DNA of 64,000 bases from Limnoperna fortunei (Eukaryota; Mollusca; Bivalvia; Mytilida; Modiolidae), in assembly GCA_944474755.1 (NCBI GenBank), contig OX104115.1, positions 31,790,043 to 31,854,042 of the forward strand, read 5' to 3'. How positions within the stretch are numbered: the first letter of the stretch is position 1; each line of letters opens with the position of its first letter. Positions 33,446 to 45,239 of the stretch are shown piece after piece. The notes below the pieces were generated by a model, which saw only the letters and a program-made list of their open reading frames with translations, made no database searches and was not told the origin of the DNA. A program made the position numbers and the translations under genes.

Positions 33446-35700
33446 AATCAAATTAAGTATGAAGGCTAGTTAGGTTAAACACATTTACTATAATAGACAC
33501 GGAACAATGAAAACAAAACCCAAAATATTCTGGACCAAATACCTGCATCGAAGTGCAGCTAGTAAGATTACAAGTGACGAAGCCTTTAACCCCCAGAGGG
33601 ACTGAAAGAAAAAAAGTTGCCAAATACACCATTTTATTATTTGTTTATTAACATTTTGCCACAGTAACAACAATTCGATTTCTTAAAAAAGCACAGTTTT
33701 TTTTAAAGTTATTCATATCTTAAAATAGCATCGTTAACGAATTTTTTAGTTCAATTTTCCAAAAATTGAGGCAGTTCAAAATAATTAATTTTGCCAACTT
33801 AAGGCAATTGGTCGGGCGATTTAAAAAATTACCGAATATGTTTATCCTTATATATGCTCAATGTTTTAATAAACTTTTGGGTTTCGAAATTCTATCAAAT
33901 ACGCTAAGAATCCTATGTTCAGGGTTCCTTTCAAGTGCTAACTTCATATATATAACTTACCGAGTATTACAAACATAATCACTTTCAGGTCCGCCATCTT
34001 AACTTTAGATTTTAAAACAACTTAGTTTGTTATCAAAATCAGTTGACAGTTGAGCTATGTATACATATAAAATCGGTTATCATTTTAAGTATGGTCACGT
34101 TTTAAAATCTTTACACTTTAAGAAATAAATAGGGTCTAAACTGGTAATGATTTATCCTAATCTTGACTTCCAGCACAACAGACTTGATAAAAATAAAAGG
34201 GGCAAAAATTCTGTTAAAAATTACCTAATATTATTATCTTCTTATTTGATGCAAAAATATAACTATTGTATCCTAACGATAAAATGTTTCAAAGAACTAT
34301 CATCAATGAATGTTCTAAACGCTAACTTTATCTAGTTAGTGGATTTGTTCACACCGAAAGATTTAAATGTCCTACACTCCTGTGTAGAGATTTATTTTTT
34401 TTCCCAGTTTGAGATATCATTGTCTTACAGGAATACAAGATAATTCGCGCGTTAATAAAGTAAAAAATCTAATTAAATATCATATCAATGGTAAACATAT
34501 CAGTTGACTATTTATAACTTTTAATATAATACTCCTGGAAACGACTACAACACAGGCTACACAGCAATATGGCCAAATCACATTACTACTGCAGAAAAAA
34601 AGATGAATATAGCTTGCATGAATCATTTCTTTAAATTCATGATTTTCTGTGTCTAATTGCTCGAGTTGTTTTGTTTAATCTATGAATTGTAATGTATTTG
34701 ATTTTAACATTAGCTTTACAGTTTATTCGATTTGCTGTCATTCGGAGAACTATATTTATTTGGACTTACACATACCGGCCAAATTGGTTTGCCCAATACA
34801 TGTAGTTTGTATCACGAATAAAAACAGCAAATTACTGTAGATGGTGAAAAAAATACAAGATTAAGAAAATATTTTACACCTTTTGATAAGGTTATTTATC
34901 AGAGACTTTTATTTATCTGGTCGTCATCCGAAAACTTGTTGGTTGTTAAATAAAAAAAGTAAACGTAAACAGGGAAATGTCTTTTGGAAAGCGCCCACTG
35001 TTATTATCCGGAAATTCAGCACCTTAAAGTGGGTATTGGAAAGCGTAATTCCACAAAATCAAATTGGTACTAGTGTGTGCATATAATTCTAAGCACTATC
35101 CACATACCGACCGAAACATTTTCCAAACCTAACCTCTGTGATTTTTTTAGGAATACACAATGTTAATTCCATGACTTTTAAAGTAGCCTAAAACACAGGA
35201 ACTTGCACTATTTTTCTAAAAGCTTCTGGGGTCTTCTGCGACTTTACCTGGCAACCATCATCACACTGCCCTTTTTTGGCGTAAGCTACATGTACAACCC
35301 TATTTGATACAATATTTGTATACTATTCTATGTAGGAGACATCGGTAATGTTCGGCAAACATCGGAAAAACTATTTGAGTAACTAACATTTTTTGCTAAA
35401 AACTGTAAACATTGACTTAAGTAAAACAATATATTTAATTTGTATTATTAATTATTAATTAGCAATACATTGATTTGATGAAGTTGTATTTTTTAGTCGA
35501 AATATACAATTAAACGATGTCTTCAATTATGGGTCGGATACCTTTATGTCTACTGAACTACGTTACTATTAACTAACAAATCGTACGTAGTGAAGACCTT
35601 AAAACGTCATCATTCAAGGCATCACCTTGCGTTGTATTACTTATGATTGATTATCTAAAGTAAATAAACATTTTAGCTCTATTCTGGACGCGGTTATCTC
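33446..35700. other. Intergenic, nothing recognised
   Basis: More than 2 kb of AT-rich DNA. Short frames (for example 33766-33978 and 34883-35086) lack family signatures. Confidence 0.35.
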
Positions 35701-35706
35701 AATGCT

Positions 35707-35800
35707 TACGGTACTCGAGAATAAAAACGCAACACCTTTAGCAATCCCAAAATCTGTTATCAATCAGTCAGATCAGTCAAATCGTTCCAAAATTCACCTG
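35707..35800 (-). repeat. Family C repeat, part 1 (split by the Harbinger element)
   Basis: TTACGGTACTCG, AAAACGCAACACC and TTATCAATCAGTCAGATCAG match one edge of family C (7755-7960). Related sequence resumes at 37138, on the other side of the transposon. Confidence 0.45.
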
Positions 35801-37137
35801 GGGCCGGTTGTTCAACGTGTGGTTAAATAAACCCATTAGTTAAATTTAACTTATGGTTAAATTTTTAACCTGTGGTTATGTAACCCAAGGGTTAAATTAT
35901 GTTGTTGAACAATGTTTAACCATATGGTTACATAACCTGTGGTTAAATATTTAACCAAAGGTTAAATTTTAACAGGTGCCTCCTTGTATCCCACAATGCA
36001 CTGGGGAGGCCCTGTACATGCATATCCTGTTTACATTAAAAAAATAGATCTGTGCATTATGGGTTGTGTTTCATGTTCATGAATGGGTTGAAGGTGTTTA
36101 CAATTTAAAAAAAATACTTATCTTTATTCAACCATGGACCGCAGAGCCTTCTACGTCCTGTCATATGTATGTGGTATCCGATACTTTGTTGCTTTTTCAA
36201 TTTTACATAAAGTCAAATGCATTTGAAAAATAAATAACACCATAGAATCTCCATCCATTAATAAGTAGATCGCGTTTCAAATACGAGTCAATTAGAGCTG
36301 TCATCTAGTTTTTGACAACAGCTGATTAGGAAAACCGGAAATTATCGCTCTTATTAAGGGAGATAATTGAATAATAAGTTCTACCCACCTTCGTGATCAC
36401 ATACTGCTTGAACGTTGATACTGTGGTATCCTTTCCTGTTGACAAATGCAGGCTCATCTTCAGATGGGGCTTGTATCTTCACATGCGTACAGTCTATGCA
36501 TCCAATTACATTAGGAAAATGCGCTTGGTCATAGAAGCCATACTTGATGTCCTGCTTCTTTTCTGCTTCCAACGGCCACTTGATAAAATCATTTTTTCGT
36601 GCCAATAGAGCATTGGTAACATCTTCTACAACTCTGGAAACTGTCCCCTTGTCGAATCCGAGTGTGTCTCCTATCACTTGGAGGAATGATCCACTTGCGT
36701 AAAATCGAAGCGCAATCATCACCTGCTGTTCCACCGTCAAGGCTGTTTTTTCTCTGTTCCACGTTGTAAATCCTCTTTTAAAAGTTCCACCAAGTAATCA
36801 ATGGAGTTTCTTCCAAACCTGTATCGAGCCCTCAGTTGTGCATCACTCAATCCTTGTCAGTTACATCCTCTAAACCTCTTTTCTTTTCTATACTGCACTT
36901 GAGGCATCATCAATAAAAATTGTCTAGCAGCCATCTTCCGATGTTTAACCACAGGGTTAAATTTTTAACTGACCTCTAAGGGTTTGGTTAATTATTTCAT
37001 GGTTAAAATCAGATATAACTAAGGGTTAAATTTAACCACAAGTTGAACAACCAATTATTTGCCTGGTTAAATTTTAACCATGGGTTAAAAAATTTAACCA
37101 CGACGTTAAATATAACCACACGTTGAACAACCGGCCC
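35801..37137 (-). mobile_element. PIF/Harbinger-type DNA transposon, internally deleted
   Basis: Terminal inverted repeats GGGCCGGTTGTTCAACG(T)GTGG and their complement CACACGTTGAACAACCGGCC-C bound the element. Long subterminal regions on both sides consist of repeated GGTTAAAT/ATTTAACC words. The flanks read CTG before the left end and TTG after the right end, a possible imperfect 3-bp target duplication of the length typical of this superfamily. A broken minus-strand transposase lies inside. The ends look well preserved, so the copy might still be mobilised in trans, but that is inference. Confidence 0.8.
36381..36934 (-). pseudogene. Harbinger (HARBI1-like) transposase, N-terminal two thirds, broken
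   Basis: Begins MAARQFLLMMPQVQYRKEKR, then a stop, [20 protein letters not shown], and a frameshift into [81 protein letters not shown], the HTH-like G...VSR and GCIDCTH (first catalytic Asp) are typical of HARBI1/PIF nucleases. The protein ends right after DHEGG. The two later acidic residues and the C-terminal third are absent, so it cannot catalyse transposition. The largest open piece is 36381-36740. Confidence 0.85.
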
Positions 37138-37260
37138 TTGATCGTTCCCAATCAGTCCATCCGTAATTGACGGATTTGCAATGATTTTACTGATGTGACG
37201 AGTTGATTTCGACTGATATCGCTCCAATCTATTCATTCAACTTCTGTCAGTGAAAATTCG
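37138..37260. repeat. Family C repeat, part 2, and left edge of a duplicated segment
   Basis: GATCGTTCCCAATCAGTCC, TGATATCGCTCCAATC and GTGAAAATTCGTTTTACTG resemble 53231-53345 (GACTGATCGCTCCAGTCC, GTGAAAATTCGTTTCACT). This begins the duplication described at 37141-39020. Confidence 0.5.
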
Positions 37261-38104
37261 TTTTACTGTTTATTTCCTTGTTTCTGGCTCGTTTTACCTA
37301 TATAATATAGCGTCGATTGTTTATAGCGAAGAGATGGAGTACCCAAAATAGCCGCCGACTTTTCACATGTAAACTGGTATTCTTTACAAATTTAGTGATG
37401 AGTCGAACACACCTTCTCACTATAAGGGTCGAACAGATAGCCTCAGGGAGCAATAGTAGATCATTGTACCTTAACCGAGGTCGAGTGTTTTTTTACTATA
37501 AACGCTTAAAATGATCATATGTCGCAGTTTGACCAAAGTTTTCTTTCGGTGCCACAATTCCTATGAATTCCGGGGTATCATACTCAATAAGATATCAAAC
37601 AAAAAGGAAAACATCTAGTATATATCCTATTTACTATTTCATTGTGTCACATGAATTTATAAGCATTAAATCTATAGTACTTTGAATCTGTAATAAATTA
37701 TTTCAATGTGACGCGGTCTGTAAATTAGACAAAGACTAAACATGTATATAGATACTTCAGAGTTAAAGATGCGAACATGTTAACGTAAGATGAAAATAAA
37801 TTGTTTTTTTGCATTTTTGCCGTCACAATTTTGCGTTTTTGTTTTATCAAATTTCAGAGGCGAATTACGCTCCTTTGTTATGCATTCAGTAATACTTGAT
37901 TAAGATTTGTAAATATTCCTCTAGCAGAGTTTTTAAAAACATCGGACGAATTTTTTAAAGATTAGTTTTGAAACTTTTTTTCGTGAAATTAAAAAGAAAT
38001 CATAAATACACGTAGTTGACGTTCATGGAAAATGATAGTTTAATTAATGTTTGGTTTATTTTACGATGTCTGTTATAGGTTATAGTGTTCGAAAATTAAC
38101 TAGA

Positions 38105-38637
38105 TATCAGTGAGATGGTACCCATATCTGTGGGCCCTTACGGGCAAGGTCAAAGGACATCAACCATGGCATGCGACACATCGCCTTGATATTATCTACC
38201 CACATTCCAAATATCAAAAGCCTACCTCAAAAGATAAAAAGGTTACAGCCCTGACAATCATGAATTTATCATTCAGAAAGCAATAATGTGACCTAAGGTC
38301 ATAGTTCAAGGTCAAAGGTCAGCAACCATGATATGCGACACATTCCCTTGATATTATCTACCTTATATTCCAGTTATAAAAAGCCTGCCTCCAAAGAATA
38401 AAACGTTACAGCCCGGACATGAATTTTTCATGCAGATAGCAATAATGTGACCTTAAGGTCAAAGTGGAAGATCAAAGATTCAATCACGGTATGCGACACA
38501 TCGCCTTGATATTATCTACCCACATTCTTAATATCAAAAGCCTACCTCAAAAGATAAAAAAGTTACGGACACGATTTGTTGCGGACGGACAGACTGATTA
38601 CTATAGGGCGTCCGCCAAAAGTGGCGGGGCCCTATTT
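38105..38637 (+). repeat. Three about 160-bp tandem units, inserted relative to the paralogue
   Basis: ATGCGACACAT and CTTGATATTATCTACC recur at about 38171, 38333 and 38491, with AAGGTCAAAGG and AGCAATAATGTGACCT between them. The block ends GCGGACGGACAG, GGGCGTCCGCCAAAAGTGGC, GGGGCCCT. Copy 2 of the duplicated segment (near 54955) lacks the whole block. A partial inverted relative is at 61340-61435. Likely a non-autonomous element with internal tandem repeats. Confidence 0.65.
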
Positions 38638-38689
38638 ATATATAAGTATAAATGTTTTTCTTAAAAAATCGGGAATATCGTTGGGGGTT

Positions 38690-38975
38690 TTCTGGTCGTA
38701 ATACAGAAAGCCTGGTCGCGGACTATAGTGGGTGACGCGTTTAGACAGTGTCACTCTCCTTGCACGATAAAGTCCCTTTTGCAGATTCCGAAAAGAGTAG
38801 GCTTTAAAAGGTAAATTTTACGCCACTACCCGTACCCCATGATTCTCCAGTGGCATTCAATACGTTTCCCATCGGTACATCTTACCCGAATTAATTGTTT
38901 TTAATTTTCTTCTTATCCGGAATAAAGCAGCTACATGTAGCTAGAAGTAAACATCCAATAAATCAATCAATGAAA
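38690..38975 (+). repeat. Family B repeat, near full length
   Basis: TAATACAGAAAGCCTGGTCG, GTGACGCGTTTAGACAGTGT, CACTCTCCTTGCACGATAAA, CTTATCCGGAATAAAGC and a CAATAAATCAATCAAT tail. The most complete family B copy apart from 55020-55535. Confidence 0.65.
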
Positions 38976-39020
38976 TAAGTTATTATTCAAATTGAAGTGC
39001 ACACTTTTAAACGGCAAGTA

Positions 39021-39480
39021 CAGTTAGGTGCAGTCCTAACATAACATAAAGTTAACTTAAACCAGTCCAAATCTCTGGTCAAAATCTCTGCTTTTGAGAG
39101 AAAAAATCTCTGCTTTTTGAGAAAAAACCAGTCAATTTGACCGCTTTGACGGGACAAAATTTTGTCGAAATCTCTGCTTTAAAAATTGTCAAATTCTCTG
39201 CTTTGGTCAAGTGGACAAAAACGGTCCAAATCTCTGCTTTTGTCAAATTGACAAAAGCGGTCAAAATCTCTGCTTTCAAATGTCATGTGACAAAAATGTC
39301 CAGTGGACAAAAATTGTCAAAATCTCTGCTTTTCAATTGTCACGTGACAAAAATGTCCAGTGGACAAAAATTGTCAAAATCTCTGCTTTTCAATAGTCAC
39401 GTGACAAAAATGTCCAGTGGACAAAATCTCTGCTTTTCAATTTTCAAGTCACAAAATGTCCCTGTGTACAAATTTCTAAA
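39021..39480 (+). repeat. Left arm of the foldback element: interlaced short repeats
   Basis: After the terminus, CAAAATCTCTGCTTTT recurs about ten times. In the inner half it alternates with GTCACGTGACAAAAATGTCC and AGTGGACAAAAATTGTC in a roughly 65-bp higher-order period (39285-39440). TTGTCACGTGACAA and TGTCCAGTGGACA are themselves (near-)palindromes. Frames translating as LSKSLLF repeats are artefacts of the tandem array. Confidence 0.8.
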
Positions 39481-40057
39481 TATATGCTTTATTTAATCAT
39501 TTCGTTACAAAGTGTCAATTAGACGTTAACCAAAAATTAGTTAACGAAATCTACGGCAGTCTATTTTAAAGAACGCGATTTCTTTCCCGTCCGCGTTTCG
39601 GTAAATGTATAGCAAGTCGTTGTGGTTACATATTTAGACTGTAGCTCTCCCTACATTTCTATTATTATTATGTTATTGTTATTATGATTGAGCAATCATA
39701 TTTTTGTGAAGAATAAAAATATAAAAGAATAAATCCTAAACTGTAATATTTTTATTTAATACTGTTACAACTCACCTGTCATGCTAGTATGTCGGTATCT
39801 GGTCTGTTCTGTTCTGTTCTGGTAATTTCCTCCTCTGTATAGGAGAACCGCACAAGTGCGTATTTAGTCATATGTCAAATGTCTATGTCAAAAATAGTCC
39901 TACTGGGTTGGATATTATAAAATGGTTTTGTCAAAACTAAAATTATAAAAATATATATATCAATTGGGTATAACAGGGGGGGGGCGAGGGGATTAGTGAA
40001 TGAATCGGTACACAACATTATGTTTTCTATCAATTCCTGTGTCTCTCATACTGGATT
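39481..40057. other. 3' region of the captured retroelement
   Basis: Downstream, in minus sense, of the RT stop at 40058. An ATTATTATTATGTTATTG stretch at 39660-39685 could be the 3' tail of the retroelement. A TGTTCTGTTCTG run lies at 39803. No gene. Confidence 0.4.
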
Positions 40058-43000
40058 TCATTGTCTATATTTAAGCTCAATAGCACGACTGCGTTCTACA
40101 TGCAGTAAATAGCAGAGTCCTCTGGAAATAGTCTCCAGCCGTTGGTAGGTGGAGCAAGGGATAGCTCTGAAGTATGTACAGTCAAGTACAAGTTGTAGTA
40201 GTTCACCAGGTTGACAAAAGATATGGTTTACCAAAGATGGGTCCGAAATGACCTCAGAGATTGTGTTTTTCATAGCTACGATGAAAGGCTGCCTGATAGA
40301 CTCAAGGTGGTGGCACACCAGTAAGAAGTGTACTCTGTCCTCGATTTCGGTGTTGCACAGTAGGCATGTTGGGACTACTGTTGATTGGTTGAACTTGTGT
40401 TTGTGACATTGCAGATTGTAGACATCTAGCAGCAGATTTGTTTTTACACAGGCACGCTGTATTGCAAATTGATCATACCCTGCACTGGTCCAGATGTTGT
40501 GGGGTTGATTCACCTGGTATGAGCTAGCATTAAGATATCTTAGAGTAGACTTTTTCATACTCCAATGTGTTTTTGTTTCTAATTATGCTTCCAAAGAAAC
40601 ATAGAGTCTTTTTGTCTAATTCAGCTTCCAGAGGGAGTTGACCGGTTAGAATGTAGATGGACGCATCTCCACTGTTTTCAGGAAGATGTTGAATGAGTTT
40701 AAGTAGTTGTTTGTAGTACTGTGATAGAGAGGTGACGTCTTTCACCAATAGGCGAACAGATTCAAGTCCATAGAAAAGCCTTGGGAGAATAAAAATTCGT
40801 ATGAGATGTACTGATACAGTGGGATTAAGACCGTTCAGGCCGTGAAGTCCTCCACCCATCAGAGCATAAGTCGCTTTTCTCGCAGATGAGACCATTGAGC
40901 TGGCTATTCCACGAGTTCCAAATTTTAAAATGCTATCTCTCTCTATCCCAAGATGGGTTGCATCGTCAGAAATAGAAAATAGACTGCCATTCATTGTGAA
41001 CTGCCTTTTTTCTTTGTCGTTCAAAATTAAGACTGTTGGCTTGGATTCACTGATCTTATAATGTTCTCTATTAGCGTACATGGATTGAATGTTTAGCATA
41101 GTTTGAAGTTCTTCTGGATTGTCTGCCACAAGACAAATGTCATCTGCGACAGTAGGTGTAGCACAGTACAAGTGTCCAATGTGGCTACCTAAGCCTCGGT
41201 TTTTAAGAAGTTCCAAGAGTGGGTCAATGTAAAGTTTGTAAACTGCTGGGGAAGTAACAGCGCCTTGGCGTACAACCTGTAGCTCTTTGAACGTATCTGA
41301 CAGTCCACCGTTCCATATGACTTTGCAAGTGAGGTCTTTATACCATTCACAGAAGAGAAGCCATGTGTCGTCTTGTACGCCGCTGTGATGAACCTTTCTG
41401 ATGCCATACAATATCGAAGGCCTTCTGAGCATCCAGGAATGCTATGTAGAGTGGACTATGAGAGTCCTTTGCATTGGCAATGAGTTCATTGAGAATACGG
41501 GCTGCAGTCAGACTGGAAGTACCTTTTGTAAAACCTCTTTGAAGGAGGCTTTGTGTTGTTGTCCACTTTTCTTCGTACCTTTTAAGAAAGACTTTCTCAA
41601 TAATCTTATTGATAATACTAGTAACCGTGATCTTCCTGTATGATCCAGGATCTTCAATAGGTTACTCTTTCGCTTGTAGACTGGTGAAGCTATACCAAGT
41701 TTCAAGAAGTTAGGAATAGAACAGGTTTTAAAGATCCTGTTAATAATTATTGTTAATGTTCTGATTATGTCTCGCCCACCTAATTTGAAGTGTTTAATTG
41801 TAAGGTTGCAGCAATCTGGAGATTTACCATTCTTAAAAGATTTTACAATTTTATAAATTTCATCTCCAGTTGTGACGATATGTGACAAGCCTGAATTCAG
41901 CTTGGAGATTTCTTCTATAATCATGCAGTCAAGATCAACCTGTTGATCGTACTCTTTTTCTCGGTTTCCAAAGTCCTCTGGAGTTGATAGTTCCTGGAAG
42001 TAATTTGCCCAACCTTTCCTGATTTCATCAGGGTTTTCAAGGATTTTGTTACCATACCTTAAGCATGTGTAGTTTGTTTGGTTTGTAGTTCTCTGTCTAT
42101 TCACAAGTTTATAAAATAATATCTGATCGTTTTCTTTGGCACTCATAATGGTTTCGTATTTCTCGTTTCTGGCGACCGCCTCTTTTTGGCACTAACGAGA
42201 CCTCAATTGACGCTTAGAATTCTTCATATTTTCGAAAGTGTGGTTTTTATGTCCCTTGGACATCCTGCTTCTTTCCAGATTTTAAAGTAGTGCTTACTAT
42301 TTTGGACAGCAAATTTAAGATCTGGTGTCCATTTTCTTGCCTTTAATTTCTGTGGTTTAATTATTTTCCTAGGTCCACACTGTTGCGCTGAAGAGGCTAC
42401 GATTTCAATAAACATTTGAGTTACTAACGAAAGACTGCATGTGTTCTCTTCTTCTAGAGTATTGTTAATTGTCTGCAAATTGACTTGTAAGGTAGTTTGA
42501 TAAAGTTGTAGGTCCACTTTATCCCATTTAATGCGAGGGCAGATAGAGATGGCCTTGTCAATTCTGGTTATCAGAGCTAGCCTAGTAGGTATTGTTGTGA
42601 CAAGAGGTACATGTTGTGAGGTGTTAAGATGGTCACGGTCTAGTGTGTTGGTTTCTATGGTGAGCCCGTCTCGACTTTAAAGAATGTAGTCAATTCTGGA
42701 CGAACAGTGGCCCCCATGATGAAAATAGGTATCTGGGTCACTTCTTGATGGTTGAGTAAACCCAAGGCTATTAATAAAAGATAAAAACAGTTTGTCTCTC
42801 TTGCTGGGGATGGTCTTCATGATGGTTGCGTTCATATCTCCCGCTAAAATAATGTCACTTACTGGGCTGAACTTGTAAATGATTTCTGTGATCTCGTCTA
42901 AGGTTGCTACAAAGTCACCTGTCTGCATTGTGTGGCCCTGAGCACGGCAAGTAAGCTCCAATGATAGTAATTGGTTTTGGTTGGCAGTTCAGCTTGATGG

Positions 43001-43790
43001 CAGTGACACGACTTGAACCGTCATGTAGTTGTTCTATGCTAATGGCTAGCTTGTTCTTATAACAGATAGCTGTGCCTCCTTTACCTCTTGGTCTTTGTTG
43101 CTACGGAAGCATTCAATATTGTATGTGACTCGGTTTATATCTGATAACGAAGTCTCACAATGTTCTGAGTTGGCCTCGTTGGCCGAAGCGGAAGAGTCAA
43201 CTGGTGGTTCAAGAGAGGTTGGTAGTTCTGTGTGTGTGTTACATGATGTGGTAGAAAGGGATGATAGACTGTCGCTAAGCAAGTTCCTTGAAGGTTCTGT
43301 ACCCCCATTTCAGGGGACAGATTCAGAGTTTCCCTGATCCATGGTGGCTTGTGTTGGGTATGACTTAAACCTAAAAAATGATTCGAAGTTGGTTGTTGAG
43401 TGGTTTGGACTGGGGTGTGAGCATCAGTACGTGATTGGATTGGTAGTTCCAGGACTGTCAGTGCTAGGGTTATTCCAGCCTTTTTGACGTTGGTAGCTTT
43501 TGGGTTTTGAGGACTTACTGTTCCTCGAGCTTTTCCTATGAGGTTTTGTATCAAGCAAATCCTGCACGATTGATACTGTCTCTAGCTTTTCCATACGTGC
43601 AGTAAGTTTAACATTTTCAAGTTCTAGTTGGAGCAGCCGGTGATCGTAGAGTCTGGACCAATCAGCACCACTTGTCGTTTGGTGCCCTGTGTCAGTCGAC
43701 TTTCTAGTATGTTTATCATCTGGAGCATTTGGATCTAGAGAGAGCAAAAGTCTGGTCTTGAGATTTCTGTTGGAGTCTTCAGTTTCTTTT
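40058..43790 (-). pseudogene. Decayed non-LTR retroelement (coiled-coil ORF, APE endonuclease, RT) inside the foldback element
   Basis: Minus-strand pieces in order. 43747-43046: an ORF1-like protein with a coiled coil (LQLELENVKLTARMEKLE) followed by basic and Pro/Thr-rich sequence. 42961-42677: endonuclease with LAGDMNATIMKTIPSKRDK and SSRIDYIL. 42517-42224: linker with RKWTPDLKFAVQNSKHYFK. 42146-41508: RT start with IVKSFKNGKSPDCCNLTIKH, FLKLGIASPVYKRKSN. 41432-40530: VVRQGAVTSPAVYKLYIDPL, TPTVADDICLVA (motif C ADD) and THLGIERDS, GGGLHGLNGLNP. 40558-40058: Cys/His segment CLLCNTEIEDRVHFLLVCHH. Several frameshifts and stops separate them, so it is dead. The lineage differs from the elements at 22.3 and 28.3 kb. 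Confidence 0.8.
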
Positions 43791-43809
43791 ATTTTAAGTT
43801 CAAGGCTCG

Positions 43810-44605
43810 CTGTAGCCTTGATTATGCCTTAAAAACAATATTTCGCATATTAAATCACTCTGGAGACCTAAGCGATGCAATTAAAAACCACATTCCACAT
43901 ATAAAATCACTCTGGAAACCTAAGTGGTGCAATTAAAAACCATATTTAACATACAAAATCACTAATGACACTGTAGCAATGAAATTAAAAACTATATTTC
44001 ACATATAAAGTCACTCTAGAGACCTTAGCCATGCAATTCCAAACCATATTTTACATATAAAATCAATTGTAAGACCCAATTGATGGAATTAAAACCGTAT
44101 TCTGCGTAAAAATTAATCCTGAAACCTTGCCAATACAATTAAAAAATATATTTAACATATAAAATCACTAATAAGACTTTAGCAATGTATTCCAAAATCA
44201 TATGTCGCATATAAAATCACTCTGGGGACCTAAGCGATGCAATAACAATCCATATTTAAGATATAAAACCAATCTGTAGACTTTAGCAGTGCAACTAGAA
44301 ACCATATTTCACATATAAAATCATTCCTGTAGCCTTGGTTATGCCATAAAAAAATATCTTGCATATTAAATCACTCTGGAGACCTAAGTGATGCAATATA
44401 AAACAAAATTTCACATATAAAATCATTCCTGGGACCATAGTGATGGAAAAAAAAAATATTTTACATATAATATCAATTCTGAGACCTGAGCTTTAAAAGT
44501 AAAAACCATACTTTTATGTATAAATCACCCTGGGGATATTAGTGATGGAATTAAAACCATATTTTACATAAAAAATCATTCCTGATACCCAAAAGATGCA
44601 ACCAA
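43810..44605. repeat. About 52-bp minisatellite
   Basis: AAATCACTCTGGAGACCTAA, GCGATGCAATTAAAAACC and ATATTTCACATAT recur with spacings near 52 bp (43852, 43904, 43956, 44007 and onwards) for roughly 15 diverged units. It lies just 5' of the ORF1-like frame of the captured retroelement. Confidence 0.85.
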
Positions 44606-45235
44606 TATGTGGGTTTTACCACTGTAAATATAAGATATTTTACATTATTGTTTAATTTTTGTGTACATTAATAAGATTTAGTGGTAAAAATACAGAACTC
44701 TCATAGATTTCTAACCTTTTTTTATTATTATCATACATTTTGGATTGCAATGTACTTTCAATTGGATACATGTAATTGCATGTAGACTTAATTTATATTT
44801 TGAATGATTGCTAAGTTCAAGAGTTGTAATTTATATTATGATATCGAAGAATTGCTTGATTGATAGATATTTATATTAACAAAGATATATCTCACTTTAT
44901 TGGACTATACATTAATATTTAATTAAAGGAAACAACGGTGCATTACGTAATATGTTTCCGAGCCGTAAGATTTTAAACATTTTTGTTGATATGATATCCT
45001 CCAGAAACACGTAAATAGCAAAAAAATCTTCAATATAAAATTCTTTCATTACTTATTTTGTATTATATTGATTATTTTTTGGTAGTAGGATTTTAATAAA
45101 CAACAAAGGATTTGATTTTCATCTTTCGTATACTTTTCATTCCGACAACGCGCAGATAAAATGAATGGACTTACGGTACAACCAGTCGGTCTTTCGCGTA
45201 AAAAAATGTCAAAAAACATTAAAAAGGTAAAAGTT
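44606..45235. other. Spacer inside the foldback element
   Basis: AT-rich DNA with no gene or repeat recognised. Confidence 0.4.
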
Positions 45236-45239
45236 AAAA

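Larger units (their letters stand above)
37141..39020 (+). repeat. Duplicated segment, copy 1 (left flank of the foldback element)
   Basis: Colinear with 53231-55605. Shared blocks in order: GTGAAAATTCGTTT; TTTTACCTA; GAGTACCCAA; CTCACTATAAGGGTCG-type region; TAAACGCTTAAAA; GCCACAATTCCTATGAATTC; AAAACATCTA; TCATTGTGTCACATGAATTT; TTTATTTTACGATGTCTGTT; ATATAAGTATAAATG; CTCTCCTTGCACGA; and CTTTTAAAC...GGCAAG. The homology resumes at 45689, beyond the 6.7-kb element. Copy 1 additionally carries the insertion at 38105-38637. A degenerate SINE occupies 37317-37480. Confidence 0.75.

Noticed and set aside
39070..39480. Regular short repeats resembling a CRISPR array
   Set aside because: Units vary in length and sequence and are palindromic words of a transposon arm. 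The DNA is eukaryotic and no cas genes are present.
39137..39496. 119-codon frame with repeated LSKSLLF peptides
   Set aside because: Translation of the tandem arm of the foldback element in several overlapping frames; a repeat artefact rather than a protein.
43095..43337. Plus-strand frames opposite the retroelement ORFs (also 24285-24638 and 25197-25487)
   Set aside because: Antisense shadows of clearly better supported minus-strand retroelement reading frames.
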